A stretch of DNA of 64,000 nucleotides from the NCBI RefSeq assembly GCF_023073715.1, contig NZ_JADPKA010000029.1, forward strand, positions 124,001 to 188,000. Reading direction: 5' to 3'. The notes under the pieces were generated by a model. It made no database searches. It saw nothing but the letters and a program-made list of their open reading frames with translations, and was not told the origin of the DNA. This DNA is from Bradyrhizobium sp. 164. GTDB lineage: Bacteria; Pseudomonadota; Alphaproteobacteria; Rhizobiales; Xanthobacteraceae. Position 1 is the first letter of the stretch, and each line of letters opens with the position of its first letter. This document shows positions 1-9,660 of this stretch, piece by piece. The position numbers were made by a program, and so were the translations under genes.

Positions 1-244
1 GGACTGAGGAGGGGATTTGAAGCAAGACTGGCGTGAACTGCGGGGCAGCTCTCGCGGCTGGTCTGCCAACTGCCGGAGCTCGCGGTGTTTGGCGTTTCCC
101 AAGTCCGCACGCTCAGATTAGCTCAGCTCTCGCGACCCGGACGCAGCGCAGGGTCATCTCGGTGGTGTGCTGCAGAGCCGGGCCCATGGCCCTGGATCGC
201 TGTGTGGCTTGCTCAGGCGCTGCAGCGCGCCGAGGGCGAGAGCC

Positions 245-273
245 AAAATAAAACGGGGCCCTGAAGGGCCCCG
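245..273 (-). terminator. Rho-independent terminator of rpmG
   Basis: An 8 bp perfect GC-rich stem (254-261 pairing with 266-273, loop TGAA) is followed on the minus strand by a T-rich run (TTTTATTTT). It lies just past the rpmG stop codon and fits a factor-independent terminator. In the rest of 1-299 I see no supported gene. Confidence 0.85.
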
Positions 274-299
274 CAAAGCTCTGCAACGCTGCGCCGAAC

Positions 300-467
300 T
301 TACTTGATCTTGGCTTCGCGGAATTCGACGTGCTTGCGCGCGACCGGGTCATACTTCTTCTTGACCAGCTTGTCGGTCATGGTGCGCGAATTCTTCTTGG
401 CGACGTAGTAGAAGCCGGTGTCGGCCGAAGACACGAGCTTGACCTTGATGGTGACCGCTTTGGCCAT
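300..467 (-). CDS. rpmG: 50S ribosomal protein L33
   Basis: This 55-residue basic protein begins [20 protein letters not shown] and continues with a KKNSRT segment and a Lys-rich C-terminus, the usual alphaproteobacterial L33. It is a small component of the large ribosomal subunit near the E site. This version lacks the zinc-binding Cys pairs found in some L33 paralogues, so it is the C-minus form. It stands alone and is followed by a strong hairpin terminator, so it is probably a single-gene transcript. The start is the only Met that gives the canonical N-terminus. Confidence 0.95.
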   Translation of the reverse strand: MAKAVTIKVKLVSSADTGFYYVAKKNSRTMTDKLVKKKYDPVARKHVEFREAKIK

Positions 468-591
468 GTTCAAAACCTCAGGAATGAAGGAAATCTGGAG
501 CCGGCCAAACGGCCCGCGTTGGCCGGCAACCTAGCCAGAAACCGCCTGATGTCAAGGTTTTAGGGGGCAGAAACCACCCAAATCGGCCCGA

Positions 592-1917
592 TCAGGCCTC
601 GAAGAAGCGGTTTTTCGGCCGCGGCAGGCCCAGATTCTCCCTCAAAGTGGCCCCTTCATACTCTTTGCGGAAAATCCCGCGGCGCTGCAGCTCCGGCACC
701 ACTTTGTCGACGAAATCGTCGAGACCGGCGGGCAGGAACGGGAACATGATGTTGAAGCCGTCGGAGCCGCGCCCGACAAGCCATTCCTCCATCTGATCCG
801 CGATGGTCTTGGCCGTGCCCACGAACGAAAGGCCCCCATAGCCGCCGACGCGCTGGGCAAGCTGGCGCACGGTGAGCTTTTCGCGCGCGGCGAGATCGAC
901 CATGCGCTGGCGACCGCTCTTGCTGGCGTTGGTCTCGGGAATATCGGGGAGCGGGCCGTCCGGATCGAAGCCGGAAGCGTCGGTGCCGAGAATGACGGAG
1001 AGCGAGGCGATGGCGCTGTCGTAATGCACGCGGCTGTCGAGCAGCGCGCGCTTCTCCTTCGCCTCATCAACGCTGTCGCCGACCACGACGAAGGCGCCGG
1101 GAAGGATCTTCAGGTGCTCGGGATCGCGGTCGACCTTCGCCATGCGGCCCTTGATGTCGGCATAGAGCTTTTGCCCGTCGGCGAGGCTGCCGCCGCCGGT
1201 GAACACGGCCTCGGCCGTCTCTGCCGCGAGCTGCCTGCCATCTTCGGAGGCGCCAGCCTGCACGATCACTGGCCAGCCCTGCACGGGGCGGGCGATATTG
1301 AGGGGACCGCGCACTTTCAGATATTTGCCCTGGTGGTCGAGCGTGTGCATCTTCGCGGGATCGAAGAACAGGCCGGTCTCGACGTCGCGCACGAACGCAT
1401 CGTCGGCGAAGGAGTCCCAGAGCCCGGTGACGACGTCGTAGAACTCGCGGGCGCGCTTGTAGCGTTCGGCGTGCTCCATGTGATCGTCGCGGCCGAAATT
1501 GAGCGCCGCGTCCGGATTCGAGGTGGTGACGATATTCCACCCCGCACGCCCGCCGCTGATGTGATCGAGCGAGGCGAAACGGCGCGCGACGTGATAGGGC
1601 TCATCGAACGTGGTCGATCCCGTAGCGATCAGGCCGATGCGCTCGGTGACGGCCGAGAGCGCCGACAGCAGCGTGAACGGCTCGAACGAGGTCACGGTGT
1701 GGCTGCGCTTGAGCGCGTTGATCGGCATGTTCAAGACGGCGAGGTGATCGGCCATGAAGAAAGCGTCGAACTTGCCGGCCTCGAGCTTGCGGATCAGCGT
1801 CTTGATGTGGCCGAAATTGAAATTGGCGTCAGGCCAGGCGCCGGGATAGCGCCAGGCGCCGGTGTGGATGCTGATCGGGCGCATGAACGCGCCAAGCTTG
1901 AGTTGCCGTTGTGCCAT
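592..1917 (-). CDS. LLM-class flavin monooxygenase (NtaA/SnaA/DszA family)
   Basis: This 441-residue protein begins with the typical family N-terminus (MAQRQLKLGAF, then HTGAWRYPGA). It keeps the bacterial-luciferase-like TIM-barrel segments: FMADHLAVL near residue 58, GSTTFDEPYHVARRFASLDH near 100, and GRAGWNIVTT near 125. Family members use FMNH2 supplied by a separate reductase to oxidise substrates such as nitrilotriacetate, dibenzothiophene sulfone or alkanesulfonates. The substrate cannot be read from the sequence. No reductase or sulfonate transporter gene is adjacent, so the gene appears isolated. Length is normal for the family. Confidence 0.9.
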   Translation of the reverse strand: MAQRQLKLGAFMRPISIHTGAWRYPGAWPDANFNFGHIKTLIRKLEAGKFDAFFMADHLAVLNMPINALKRSHTVTSFEPFTLLSALSAVTERIGLIATGSTTFDEPYHVARRFASLDHISGGRAGWNIVTTSNPDAALNFGRDDHMEHAERYKRAREFYDVVTGLWDSFADDAFVRDVETGLFFDPAKMHTLDHQGKYLKVRGPLNIARPVQGWPVIVQAGASEDGRQLAAETAEAVFTGGGSLADGQKLYADIKGRMAKVDRDPEHLKILPGAFVVVGDSVDEAKEKRALLDSRVHYDSAIASLSVILGTDASGFDPDGPLPDIPETNASKSGRQRMVDLAAREKLTVRQLAQRVGGYGGLSFVGTAKTIADQMEEWLVGRGSDGFNIMFPFLPAGLDDFVDKVVPELQRRGIFRKEYEGATLRENLGLPRPKNRFFEA

Positions 1918-2033
1918 CGCCCGCTATCCGTTCTTGGTGACGCTCGGGAACACATAGGCATGCCGGGCAACTCCGCCATTGGGGAGGGCGGAAAGAATTT
2001 TTTGTTTTTCGATGTGGGCTCAGTAAATTCGCA

Positions 2034-2134
2034 TCATTCCGGGGCGCCGCGTAGAGGCGAGCCCAGAATCCATCGAGCCGTGGAGACGATGGAGAAATGG
2101 ATTCCGGGCTCGCGCTGCGCGCGCCCCGGAATGA
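2034..2134. repeat. RIME-like intergenic palindrome
   Basis: A 14 bp arm beginning TCATTCCGGGGCGC (2034-2047) is the reverse complement of 2121-2134. Inside it are further partial inverted copies (CCCAGAATCCAT against ATGGATTCCGGGC). It fills the gap between two convergent-side genes. A relative with the same TCATTCCGG ends lies at 17459-17539. This is the pattern of dispersed palindromic repeats common in Bradyrhizobium intergenic DNA. Confidence 0.75.
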
Positions 2135-2166
2135 CCAGAGGAAAGAGCCGCGCCGTGAATGACGGC

Positions 2167-2919
2167 CTAGCTCAAAACATCCTTCTGCATCTTGCCGCCG
2201 TAGAAATGGAAGAACGGCACCGGTGCATCGTGGCGGAGCGGGCCGGTGGCAAGGCGGGTGTCGAGCTCGTTGAGCACGTTGCGTGTCATCGGATGCAGGT
2301 CTGCGAGTGGTTTTGAGCCGAGCTCGACCCAGACCAGCTCGACCAGCTCGGCATCGGCATGGATCACGCCCTCGACGCGATGGGTGATCGCGGAAGCATC
2401 CGCGGTAAAGAAGCGGGTGTCGAAGCGCTTGACGCGGCCGGGCGGAGTGATGGCGCGGGCGATCAGGAACAGGCCGGAGGGATCGGGCAGCAGGCCGGCA
2501 TCCGCGAATGGCTTCCAGGGGCCCTCGAGCTTCGGCGCCTTGCCTTCAGCCTTGCGGCCGAGGCAGAGACCGGTCTCCTCGCAGGCTTCGCGAATCGCGG
2601 CAATGGCGAGCGATTTGGCGCGCGAGGGAGGAGTCTTCGGGCTGCCCTTGGCGAGATTGGCTTCGAGCTCCGCGGTGATGGGGGCGGCGCAGGGCACGCG
2701 ATAATCGGCCTTGTCGACACGGCCGCCGGGGAAAACGAACTTTCCGGGCATGAACACCACCTTGTCGTGGCGCTTGCCGACCAGCACTTTGGGAATAGGC
2801 CCGCTGCGATCGACCAGGATCAGTGTCGCTGCATCCCTCGGACGAAAATAGGGATGGTGGTCGGCTTCCTTCTCCTCGTGAACTTTAGCCTTCTCCTCTG
2901 CCGGCGAAATATCCGTCAT
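2167..2919 (-). CDS. Nudix hydrolase
   Basis: A protein of about 250 residues with a Nudix fold. The glycine of the box is in FPGGRVDKAD, and the catalytic part is IREACEETGL. Between them lies an insertion of roughly 40 residues, so the box is interrupted compared with MutT. Such enzymes hydrolyse nucleoside diphosphate-X or CoA-type substrates, and this one cannot be assigned further. I prefer the ATG at 2919 (MTDIS) to an upstream TTG at 2931. It lies next to a DUF983 gene on the same strand, separated by about 30 bases, and may share its transcript. Confidence 0.85.
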   Translation of the reverse strand: MTDISPAEEKAKVHEEKEADHHPYFRPRDAATLILVDRSGPIPKVLVGKRHDKVVFMPGKFVFPGGRVDKADYRVPCAAPITAELEANLAKGSPKTPPSRAKSLAIAAIREACEETGLCLGRKAEGKAPKLEGPWKPFADAGLLPDPSGLFLIARAITPPGRVKRFDTRFFTADASAITHRVEGVIHADAELVELVWVELGSKPLADLHPMTRNVLNELDTRLATGPLRHDAPVPFFHFYGGKMQKDVLS

Positions 2920-2951
2920 GTCCTCACCCAAACCGCTCTTGTTTGTTTTGC

Positions 2952-3392
2952 TTACACAGGCGGAATACCATCGGGAGGGTTCTCGTCAAACCCGTGCATG
3001 CGCAGAGCCCATTGCAAGCCGACCACAGCTCCCTTGACGGGCTGCAACAGCGCGAGCGAGGCGAGGAAGGTAAAAGGCAGATAGGCCACGAAACTGAGCC
3101 ACACCGGCGTCGTGTAGTTGGTCTCGATCCAGAGGATGGCCGGTACCACGATGTGGCCGACGATGACGATCACGAGATAGGCGGGCAGATCGTCGGCGCG
3201 ATGCGGGGTGAAATCGAGGTCACATTTGGCGCAATTGTCCGCCGTCTTCAGAAAGGCGCGGAACAGCTTTCCCTCGCCGCAGCGCGGGCAGCGGCCGCGA
3301 AAGCCATGCTTCATCGCAGCCCACACGTCGCGCCTCTCGACAAGGCCGGTCTCGCGCGTCCAGATCTTCGGCGCCGTGCTCATCGTCACCAT
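2952..3392 (-). CDS. DUF983 membrane protein
   Basis: A 146-residue protein. A rubredoxin-like zinc ribbon near the N-terminus (CPRCGEGKLF, then CAKCDLDF) is followed by two hydrophobic helices (around residues 70-90 and 98-118). This is the DUF983 architecture, which is of unknown function. Its start overlaps the 3' end of rnr by a few bases, which suggests translational coupling in an rnr-DUF983-Nudix unit. An internal ATG at 3383 (MSTAPK) is an equally good start. Confidence 0.85.
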   Translation of the reverse strand: MVTMSTAPKIWTRETGLVERRDVWAAMKHGFRGRCPRCGEGKLFRAFLKTADNCAKCDLDFTPHRADDLPAYLVIVIVGHIVVPAILWIETNYTTPVWLSFVAYLPFTFLASLALLQPVKGAVVGLQWALRMHGFDENPPDGIPPV

Positions 3393-5743
3393 GCCTTGCC
3401 CTTCTGTCCCTTGCTTTTGCTCTTGCTTTTCCCCTTGGCCTTCTTGCCCTTGCCGGATGTCTTCTGTTTCTCCGGCCTGCGCTTCTTCTCGGGACTGCGT
3501 CCCGGATGCGGCGTCGACGATTTGCGCTGCGGGCGGAACGGCCTGCGTTCGCGGGAGCCGGTCTCACCGGCCGATGACAGCAGCTCGAAGCGCAGCGCTC
3601 CTGCGATGGGAGCCGCTTCGATCAGACGAACGTCGACGACGTCACCGAGCTGATACATGGTGCCGCTGCGCGTGCCGACCAGCGCGTGGCGGCTCTCGTC
3701 ATAGTTGAAATATTCCGTGCCGAGGGATCGGATCCGGATCAATCCGTCGGCGCCGGTCTCGGCGAGCTTGACGAACAGGCCGGCGCGGGTGACGCCGGAG
3801 ACGCGGCCCTGAAAACTCGCGCCGATGCGGTCGGCGAGATGGTGCGCGATCAGGCGATCGACGGTCTCGCGCTCCGCCTTCATCGCGCGCCGTTCGGTGA
3901 GCGAGATATGGGCGGCGACTTCACCGAGAGATTCGGGCGTCGCGCTGTCGGGCAGGGCGCCTTCGCCGAGGCCGAGCGCGCGGACCAGCGCGCGATGCAC
4001 GACGAGATCGGCATAGCGGCGGATCGGCGAGGTGAAGTGCGCATAGCGGCGCAGGTTTAGGCCGAAATGACCGTAGTTTTCCGAAGAGTATTCCGCCTGG
4101 GCCTGCGCGCGCAGCACGACCTCGCTCACCAGCGGGTAATAATCGTGGCCTTCGAGCTGGGCCAGCACGCGGTTGAACAGCGTCGGGCGCAGCGCACCTG
4201 ATTTCGTGAAGGGGACGTCCAGTGTCTCCAGGAACTCGCTGAGGGCGTGGACCTTCTCCAGCGTCGGCTCGTCGTGCACCCGGTAGATCAGCGGCAGCGA
4301 TCTCTTCTCCAGCATCTCGGCCGCGGCGACGTTGGCGAGGATCATGAACTCCTCGATCAGCTTGTGCGCATCGAGACGCTCCGGCACGACGACGCGGTCG
4401 ACCGTTCCGTCGCTCTTCAAGAGGATCTTGCGCTCGGGCAGGTCGAGATTGAGCGGATCGCGCTCGTCGCGCGCGCGCTTGACGCAGGCGTAAGCCGCGT
4501 AGAGCGGCTTCAGGATCGGATCGAGCAGCGGGCCCGTGGTATCATCGGGCCGACCGTCGATCGCAGCCTGTGCCTGCGCATAATGCAGCTTCGCCGCCGA
4601 GCGCATCAGGATGCGGTGGAAGCTGTGCGAGCGCTTGCGGCCGTCGGGTCCGATCACCATGCGCACCGCCAGTGCGCCGCGCGGCTCACCCGGCACCAGC
4701 GAGCAGAGATTGTTGGAGATGCGCTCGGGCAGCATCGGCACGACGCGGTCGGGGAAATAGACCGAGTTGCCGCGATCGAGCGCGTCGCGGTCGAGCGCGG
4801 TGCCCGGCCGGACATAGAAGCTCACGTCTGCGATGGCCACGTTGACGATGAAGCCACCCTTGTTGTTGGGATCGTCGTCGGGCTGCGCGTGGACCGCGTC
4901 GTCGTGATCCTTCGCATCCGGCGGATCGATGGTGACGAGCGGCACGTCGCGCCAATCCTCGCGCCCTTTCAGGTTCGCAGGCTCCGCCGCCTCCGCCTCG
5001 CGCTCGGCCGCGGGCGAGAATTGCAAGGGGATGTCGTGGGCGTAGATCGCGATCAGGCTGATCGCCTTCTCCGACTTCACCGAGCCGAGCCTCTCCTTGA
5101 CGCGACCGGAGGCCAGGCCAAAGCCGCGCGAGCGGACGATGTCGACGCTGACGAGGTCACCGTCTTGCGCGCCTTGTGTATCGGTCTTCGCGATGTTCAG
5201 CTCGCGGTCGGCGAACTTCTTGTCGACGGGAACGAGTCGTCCGCCGCCTTCGGAAAGACTGCGGAAGACGCCGAGGATGCGGCTCTTGGCCTTGTCGATG
5301 ACCTTGATGATGCGGCCGCGATAGGCGGGACCTGCGTCCTCGTCCGAGCGCTCGACGCGCAGCAATGCGCGGTCGCCGACACCGGCGGCCGTGCCAGGCT
5401 TGGGCCGGCGCGGCATCTCGATCAGGATTTTTGGCGGCTCGCCGCTTTCGACCTCGTCCCATTCGGCGGGGGAGGCGATCAACTCGCCGTCGGAGTCGCG
5501 GCCGGTGATATCGGCGAGCAGCGTCGGCGGCAGCGTGTCGGGCTCGGAGACCTTGTGGCGCTTCTTCTTGATGATGCCGTCGTCGCCGAGCTCGCGCAGC
5601 ATGCGCCTGAGCTCGGCGCGATCGGCGTTCTTCAGGCCGAACTCGCGCGCAATTTCGCGGGTCCCGACCTCTCCGTGGTTTGCCTTGATGAAGGCGACGA
5701 TGGCTGCCCTGTCGGGAAAGCCATGGTCATTCTTGCGTTTCAC
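3386..5743 (-). CDS. rnr: Ribonuclease R
   Basis: A 785-residue 3'-5' exoribonuclease of the RNase II/R family that degrades structured RNA and takes part in RNA quality control. Visible parts in order: an N-terminal winged-helix segment, cold-shock-like regions, the RNB catalytic core with TIDPPDAKDHDDAVHA (metal-binding Asp cluster) and NVAIADVSFYV, a C-terminal S1 domain (ISLTERRAMKAE, then GRVSGVTRAGLFVKL), and a highly basic Lys/Arg/Pro tail of about 50 residues. It lies directly downstream of topA (7 bases), a common alphaproteobacterial pairing. Confidence 0.97.
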   Translation of the reverse strand: MKRKNDHGFPDRAAIVAFIKANHGEVGTREIAREFGLKNADRAELRRMLRELGDDGIIKKKRHKVSEPDTLPPTLLADITGRDSDGELIASPAEWDEVESGEPPKILIEMPRRPKPGTAAGVGDRALLRVERSDEDAGPAYRGRIIKVIDKAKSRILGVFRSLSEGGGRLVPVDKKFADRELNIAKTDTQGAQDGDLVSVDIVRSRGFGLASGRVKERLGSVKSEKAISLIAIYAHDIPLQFSPAAEREAEAAEPANLKGREDWRDVPLVTIDPPDAKDHDDAVHAQPDDDPNNKGGFIVNVAIADVSFYVRPGTALDRDALDRGNSVYFPDRVVPMLPERISNNLCSLVPGEPRGALAVRMVIGPDGRKRSHSFHRILMRSAAKLHYAQAQAAIDGRPDDTTGPLLDPILKPLYAAYACVKRARDERDPLNLDLPERKILLKSDGTVDRVVVPERLDAHKLIEEFMILANVAAAEMLEKRSLPLIYRVHDEPTLEKVHALSEFLETLDVPFTKSGALRPTLFNRVLAQLEGHDYYPLVSEVVLRAQAQAEYSSENYGHFGLNLRRYAHFTSPIRRYADLVVHRALVRALGLGEGALPDSATPESLGEVAAHISLTERRAMKAERETVDRLIAHHLADRIGASFQGRVSGVTRAGLFVKLAETGADGLIRIRSLGTEYFNYDESRHALVGTRSGTMYQLGDVVDVRLIEAAPIAGALRFELLSSAGETGSRERRPFRPQRKSSTPHPGRSPEKKRRPEKQKTSGKGKKAKGKSKSKSKGQKGKAW

Positions 5744-5750
5744 TTAACCT

Positions 5751-8501
5751 CTAATTCTTGCCGGCACTCTTCTTGGCCGGGGCCTTGGTGGCGGCCGCCT
5801 TGGTCGGCGACGTCTTGGCAGTCGACGAGACGGCGGCGCGCGCCTTGCTGGTGGATTCGGTTTTCGATTTGGCCGGGGCTTTCTTCGCCGCCGGTTTCTT
5901 CGGCTTCGGCGCGGCGTCCTCGCCGTCCGCAGCCTTCTCAGTAGTCTTCTTGGCCTTGGCAGGCTTTGCCGCCTTCTTCGCCTTGGTCTTGCTGCCGCCC
6001 TTGGCCGCGCGTTCGTCGATCAGCGCGATCGCCTGCGGCAGCGTGATGGCATCCTTTTCGAACTCGGCCGGGATCGTCGCGTTGACACCGCCTGCGGTGA
6101 CATAGGGGCCATAGCGGCCGCTCTTCACGGTGACGGTGCCGAGCGTCGGATGGTCGCCGATCGTCTTGCCGGGATCGGCGCCGAAGCGGCGGCTCGGGCC
6201 CTTCGCCGCCTTCTCGGCGATCAGCGTCACCGCGCGGTTGAGGCCGATGTCGAATACTTCGTCGCCGGCTTCGAGACTCGCATAGGTCTTGTCGTGCTTC
6301 ACGAACGGCCCGAAGCGGCCGAGGCCGGCGGTGATCGGCTGCCCCGTCTCTGGGTGCTTGCCGATCTCGCGCGGCAGCGACAGCAGTTTCAGCGCAAGCT
6401 CGAGGTCGACATCGCTGGGCGAGGTGCCCTTCGGAATGCCCGCGCGCTTCGGCTTCTCGCCTTCCGCATAATCCTTCTGCTCGCCGAGCTGGATGTAGGG
6501 GCCGAAGCGGCCGGCCTTGACCCAGACATCGAAGCCGGTGTCGGGATCCTGGCCGAGCGAGCGGTCGGCGCTAGCTTCCCCATCGGCGGCGAGCTGGCGG
6601 GTGTAGCGGCATTCCGGATAGTTCGAGCAGCCGACGAAGGCGCCGAACTTGCCGGCCTTGAGGTTGAGCCGGCCGGTGCCGCAATTCGGGCATTGCCTGA
6701 CGTCGCCGCCATCGGCGCGCGGCGGGTAGATGTGCGGGCCGAGCATCTCGTCGAGCACGTCCAGCACCTGCGCGACGCGCAGGTCCTTGATCTCGTCGAC
6801 GGCGCCGATGAAGTCGCGCCAGAAATCCTTCAGCACCTCCTGCCAGGAGATCTCGTTGTTGGAGATGCGGTCGAGCTGCTCTTCGAGGCCGGCGGTGAAA
6901 TCGTATTCGACATAGCGGCTGAAGAAGCTTTCGAGGAACGCGATCACGACGCGGCCCTTGTCCTCGCCGTGCAGGCGCTTCTTCTCCAGCTTGACGTAGC
7001 CGCGGTCCTTCAGAACCTGGAGGATCGAGGCATAGGTCGAGGGACGGCCGATGCCGAGCTCTTCCATGCGCTTGACGAGGGATGCCTCCGAGAAGCGCGG
7101 CGGCGGCTCGGTGAAATGTTGGGTGACGGCGAGCGACTGCCGCTTCAGGGCTTCGCCGGCGCTCATGCCGGGCAGGCGGCGGGAATCCTCGTCCTCCTCG
7201 TCGTCGCGCCCTTCCTGGTAGAGCGCGAGGAAGCCGTCGAACTTGATGACTTGACCGGTGGCGCGCAGCTCCAGCGTACGGCCGCCGGCCTTCGCGGTGA
7301 TGTCGACCGTGGTGCGCTCGAGCTCGGCCGCTTCCATCTGGCTTGCGATGGTGCGCTTCCAGATCAGCTCGTAGAGTTTCGCCTGGTCGGAATCGAGCTT
7401 GCGGCTCATGCTGTCGGGCCGGCGCGACAGATCCGTCGGGCGGATCGCCTCGTGCGCTTCCTGGGCGTTCTTGGCCTTGGCCTGGTACTGGCGGGGAGCG
7501 TCCGGCACATAGGCGTTGCCGTAATCCTCGCCGATCACCTTACGCGCCTGGGTGATCGCTTCAGGTGCGATCTGCACGCCGTCGGTACGCATATAAGTAA
7601 TGAGTCCGGTGGTCTCCCCGCCGATGTCGATGCCTTCATAGAGCCGCTGGGCGATGCGCATCGTGTGCGCCGGCGCAAAGCCGTATTTGCGGCTGGCTTC
7701 CTGCTGCAGCGTCGAGGTGGTGAAGGGCGCCTGCGGATTGCGCCGCGCGGGCTTGGCATCGACCGCGGTCACAGCGTAGGCGGCCGCTTCCAGCGCCTTC
7801 TTGAAGTCGTCGGCTTCCGCGCCGGTGCCGATGTCGAGGCGCTGGATCTTCTTGCCGTCGGCGCCGACCAGACGGGCCTCGAAGGCATCGCCGCGCGGGG
7901 TCAGCAGGGTCGCGACCAGCGACCAATATTCGCGCGCGACGAACTTCTCGATCTCGAGCTCGCGATCGCAAACGAGGCGCAGCGCCACCGACTGCACGCG
8001 GCCGGCCGAGCGCGCGCCCGGCAGCTTGCGCCACAGCACGGGGGAGAGGGTGAAGCCGACCAGATAGTCGAGCGCGCGGCGCGCCATATAGGCATCGACC
8101 AGGGCGCCGTCGATCTGGCGCGGATGCTTCATCGCGTCGGTGACAGCCTGCTTGGTGATGGCGTTGAACACCACGCGCTCGATCTTCTGGTCCTTCAGCG
8201 CGCGCTTTTCCTTCAGCACTTCGAGCACGTGCCAGGAGATGGCCTCGCCCTCACGATCGGGGTCGGTGGCGAGAATCAGGCGGTCAGCGCCCTTCAGCGA
8301 TCTCGCGATATCGTTCAGCCGCCCGGCGGCCTTGGGGTCGACCTCCCAGATCATCTTGAAATTGGCGTCAGGATCGACGGAACCGTTCTTGGCGGGAAGG
8401 TCGCGGACATGGCCGAACGAAGCCAGGACCTCGTAGGACGAGCCCAGATATTTGTTGATCGTCTTGGCTTTCGCCGGCGACTCCACAATAACGATATTCA
8501 T
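5751..8501 (-). CDS. topA: DNA topoisomerase I
   Basis: A 916-residue type IA topoisomerase that relaxes negative supercoils. The start at 8501 gives the canonical N-terminus MNIVIVESPAKAKTINKYLG. The Toprim domain holds the acidic ATDPDREGEAI motif (residues 78-88), and the catalytic tyrosine is Tyr303 in GLITYMRTDG. One zinc-ribbon unit (CPNCGTG, then CSNYPEC) follows the core, then further degenerate repeats carrying GRFGPY or GRYGPY. The last 90 or so residues are a low-complexity Lys/Ala tail typical of this group. An in-frame extension upstream to 8666 has no family support. Confidence 0.97.
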   Translation of the reverse strand: MNIVIVESPAKAKTINKYLGSSYEVLASFGHVRDLPAKNGSVDPDANFKMIWEVDPKAAGRLNDIARSLKGADRLILATDPDREGEAISWHVLEVLKEKRALKDQKIERVVFNAITKQAVTDAMKHPRQIDGALVDAYMARRALDYLVGFTLSPVLWRKLPGARSAGRVQSVALRLVCDRELEIEKFVAREYWSLVATLLTPRGDAFEARLVGADGKKIQRLDIGTGAEADDFKKALEAAAYAVTAVDAKPARRNPQAPFTTSTLQQEASRKYGFAPAHTMRIAQRLYEGIDIGGETTGLITYMRTDGVQIAPEAITQARKVIGEDYGNAYVPDAPRQYQAKAKNAQEAHEAIRPTDLSRRPDSMSRKLDSDQAKLYELIWKRTIASQMEAAELERTTVDITAKAGGRTLELRATGQVIKFDGFLALYQEGRDDEEDEDSRRLPGMSAGEALKRQSLAVTQHFTEPPPRFSEASLVKRMEELGIGRPSTYASILQVLKDRGYVKLEKKRLHGEDKGRVVIAFLESFFSRYVEYDFTAGLEEQLDRISNNEISWQEVLKDFWRDFIGAVDEIKDLRVAQVLDVLDEMLGPHIYPPRADGGDVRQCPNCGTGRLNLKAGKFGAFVGCSNYPECRYTRQLAADGEASADRSLGQDPDTGFDVWVKAGRFGPYIQLGEQKDYAEGEKPKRAGIPKGTSPSDVDLELALKLLSLPREIGKHPETGQPITAGLGRFGPFVKHDKTYASLEAGDEVFDIGLNRAVTLIAEKAAKGPSRRFGADPGKTIGDHPTLGTVTVKSGRYGPYVTAGGVNATIPAEFEKDAITLPQAIALIDERAAKGGSKTKAKKAAKPAKAKKTTEKAADGEDAAPKPKKPAAKKAPAKSKTESTSKARAAVSSTAKTSPTKAAATKAPAKKSAGKN

Positions 8502-8708
8502 GTAGTTCCAGTAACTTACGGGAAAATCTTGGGCCGAAAACCAAAGGATTCGGGTCGGCCGTTTCGACCCGAACATGGGTGGTGAGGCCGTCCCTGTCAA
8601 ATCGGGGCGTGTTGAAGGCCGCCGCGGTAGGAAAAGTTTCATATCGAAAAAGTTGCAAAATACCACCTTGGAGTTGCGATCGATGTCGGCGTAAGGTTTC
8701 TGCGGGGC

Positions 8709-8969
8709 ATGGATTCGGGGTGGGGTCTGGTGGCTAAGCCAGCAAGGAAACGGGCGCGCGCCGGATCAGGCGCGCCGGGAGGCTCGCGCAACGAGGAACC
8801 GGGGGAAGGCGGGGCGGATGAGGCGGTCGCCTTCATCGCGGAGCAGACGGCCGCCCTGCGCAAGCTCGCCGAGCGCCACAAGCTGCACATGTTGCATTAT
8901 TTATTGGGCATGACCCAGCTCGAGGCCGACGAGCATCTGAGATTGCGGACCAAGCGCAAGCTATCGTGA
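8709..8969 (+). CDS. Conserved small protein, unknown function
   Basis: An 86-residue protein. A basic, Gly-rich N-terminus is followed by a predicted helical segment (AVAFIAEQTAALRKLAERH, then LHYLLGMTQLEADEHL). It has no cysteine cluster, signal peptide or membrane segment. The GTG at 8730 (VAKPARKR) is an alternative start. It is divergent from topA and convergent with the HxlR gene. I recognise this as a small conserved type of protein in Bradyrhizobium-like genomes, but I cannot name a function. Confidence 0.6.
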   Translation: MDSGWGLVAKPARKRARAGSGAPGGSRNEEPGEGGADEAVAFIAEQTAALRKLAERHKLHMLHYLLGMTQLEADEHLRLRTKRKLS

Positions 8970-9134
8970 GATTCTAAAGTCGTCTCGGCGAAGCTGGGAC
9001 GCATAGGACGTGAACTATCGAGAGTGCGCACCATCCGCACCGGCGGAGGATCGCTGCCTGTCTTCGCCAAACTGCTCCCGGTGGTTATGGGTCGCGTCGC
9101 CGGGACGACGTTGAGGAGAGATCGTGCGCGACGG

Positions 9135-9605
9135 CTATCCCGCCGCCCTTCGCCGCGGCGCCGGCCGCGGTTTCAGCGTGGTATCGGCCGGCGAGAGCAG
9201 GCGGCCGTCCTCGGCGCGCAATTCGAGTTTCTTCACCGGGCGGCCTTTGGCGCGATCGACCAGAATGGTCGCGATCTCGTCGGGGTGGTCGTCGAACTCC
9301 TCGCTCCATTGCCGTAGCGCGACCAGCACCGGGAAGGTGCCGCGGCCCTTCGGCGTCAGCACATATTCCTGGTAGGCGCTGCCGTCGGAAGCGGGGGCGG
9401 TCGCCAGAATGCCGTGCTCGACCAGTGACCGCAGGCGCGCGGCCAGAATGTTCTTGGCCATGCCGAGCTTGCTCTGGAATTCGCCGAAGCGCCGCACGCC
9501 GAACAGTGCCTCGCGGATGATCAGCAGCGACCACCAGTCGCCAAGCGCCTCCAACGACCGTGCGATCGGGCAGGAATCGCCGTCGAAGCTCGTTCGTCTC
9601 ACCAT
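9135..9605 (-). CDS. HxlR-family transcriptional regulator
   Basis: A 156-residue winged-helix regulator. The HxlR signature is clear: a conserved cysteine (CPIARSLEALGDWWSLLIIR, Cys12), then FGEFQSKLGMAKNILAARLR as the recognition region, and YVLTPKGR in the wing. Members often sense electrophiles or redox signals through the N-terminal Cys and repress a divergent gene. The neighbour across the shared 120-base promoter region is a short-chain dehydrogenase with an inverted repeat between them, so it is the likely target. The C-terminus is extended and basic. Confidence 0.9.
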   Translation of the reverse strand: MVRRTSFDGDSCPIARSLEALGDWWSLLIIREALFGVRRFGEFQSKLGMAKNILAARLRSLVEHGILATAPASDGSAYQEYVLTPKGRGTFPVLVALRQWSEEFDDHPDEIATILVDRAKGRPVKKLELRAEDGRLLSPADTTLKPRPAPRRRAAG

Positions 9606-9660
9606 TGTCTCTCGTCCTGTCGCGTTCGCCCGCGTGCCGCGCCGATCACGCGCTTGTGTG

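Noticed and set aside
1024..2316. 430-residue frame opposite the flavin monooxygenase
   Set aside because: Mirror of a conserved gene, and it runs through a palindromic repeat.
4247..5944. 565-residue frame opposite rnr
   Set aside because: Antisense shadow of a certain gene; the composition is Arg/Val/Leu-rich without motifs.
6150..8585. 811-residue reading frame on the plus strand opposite topA
   Set aside because: It mirrors the topA codons in GC-rich DNA. topA has all family motifs, and this frame has none.
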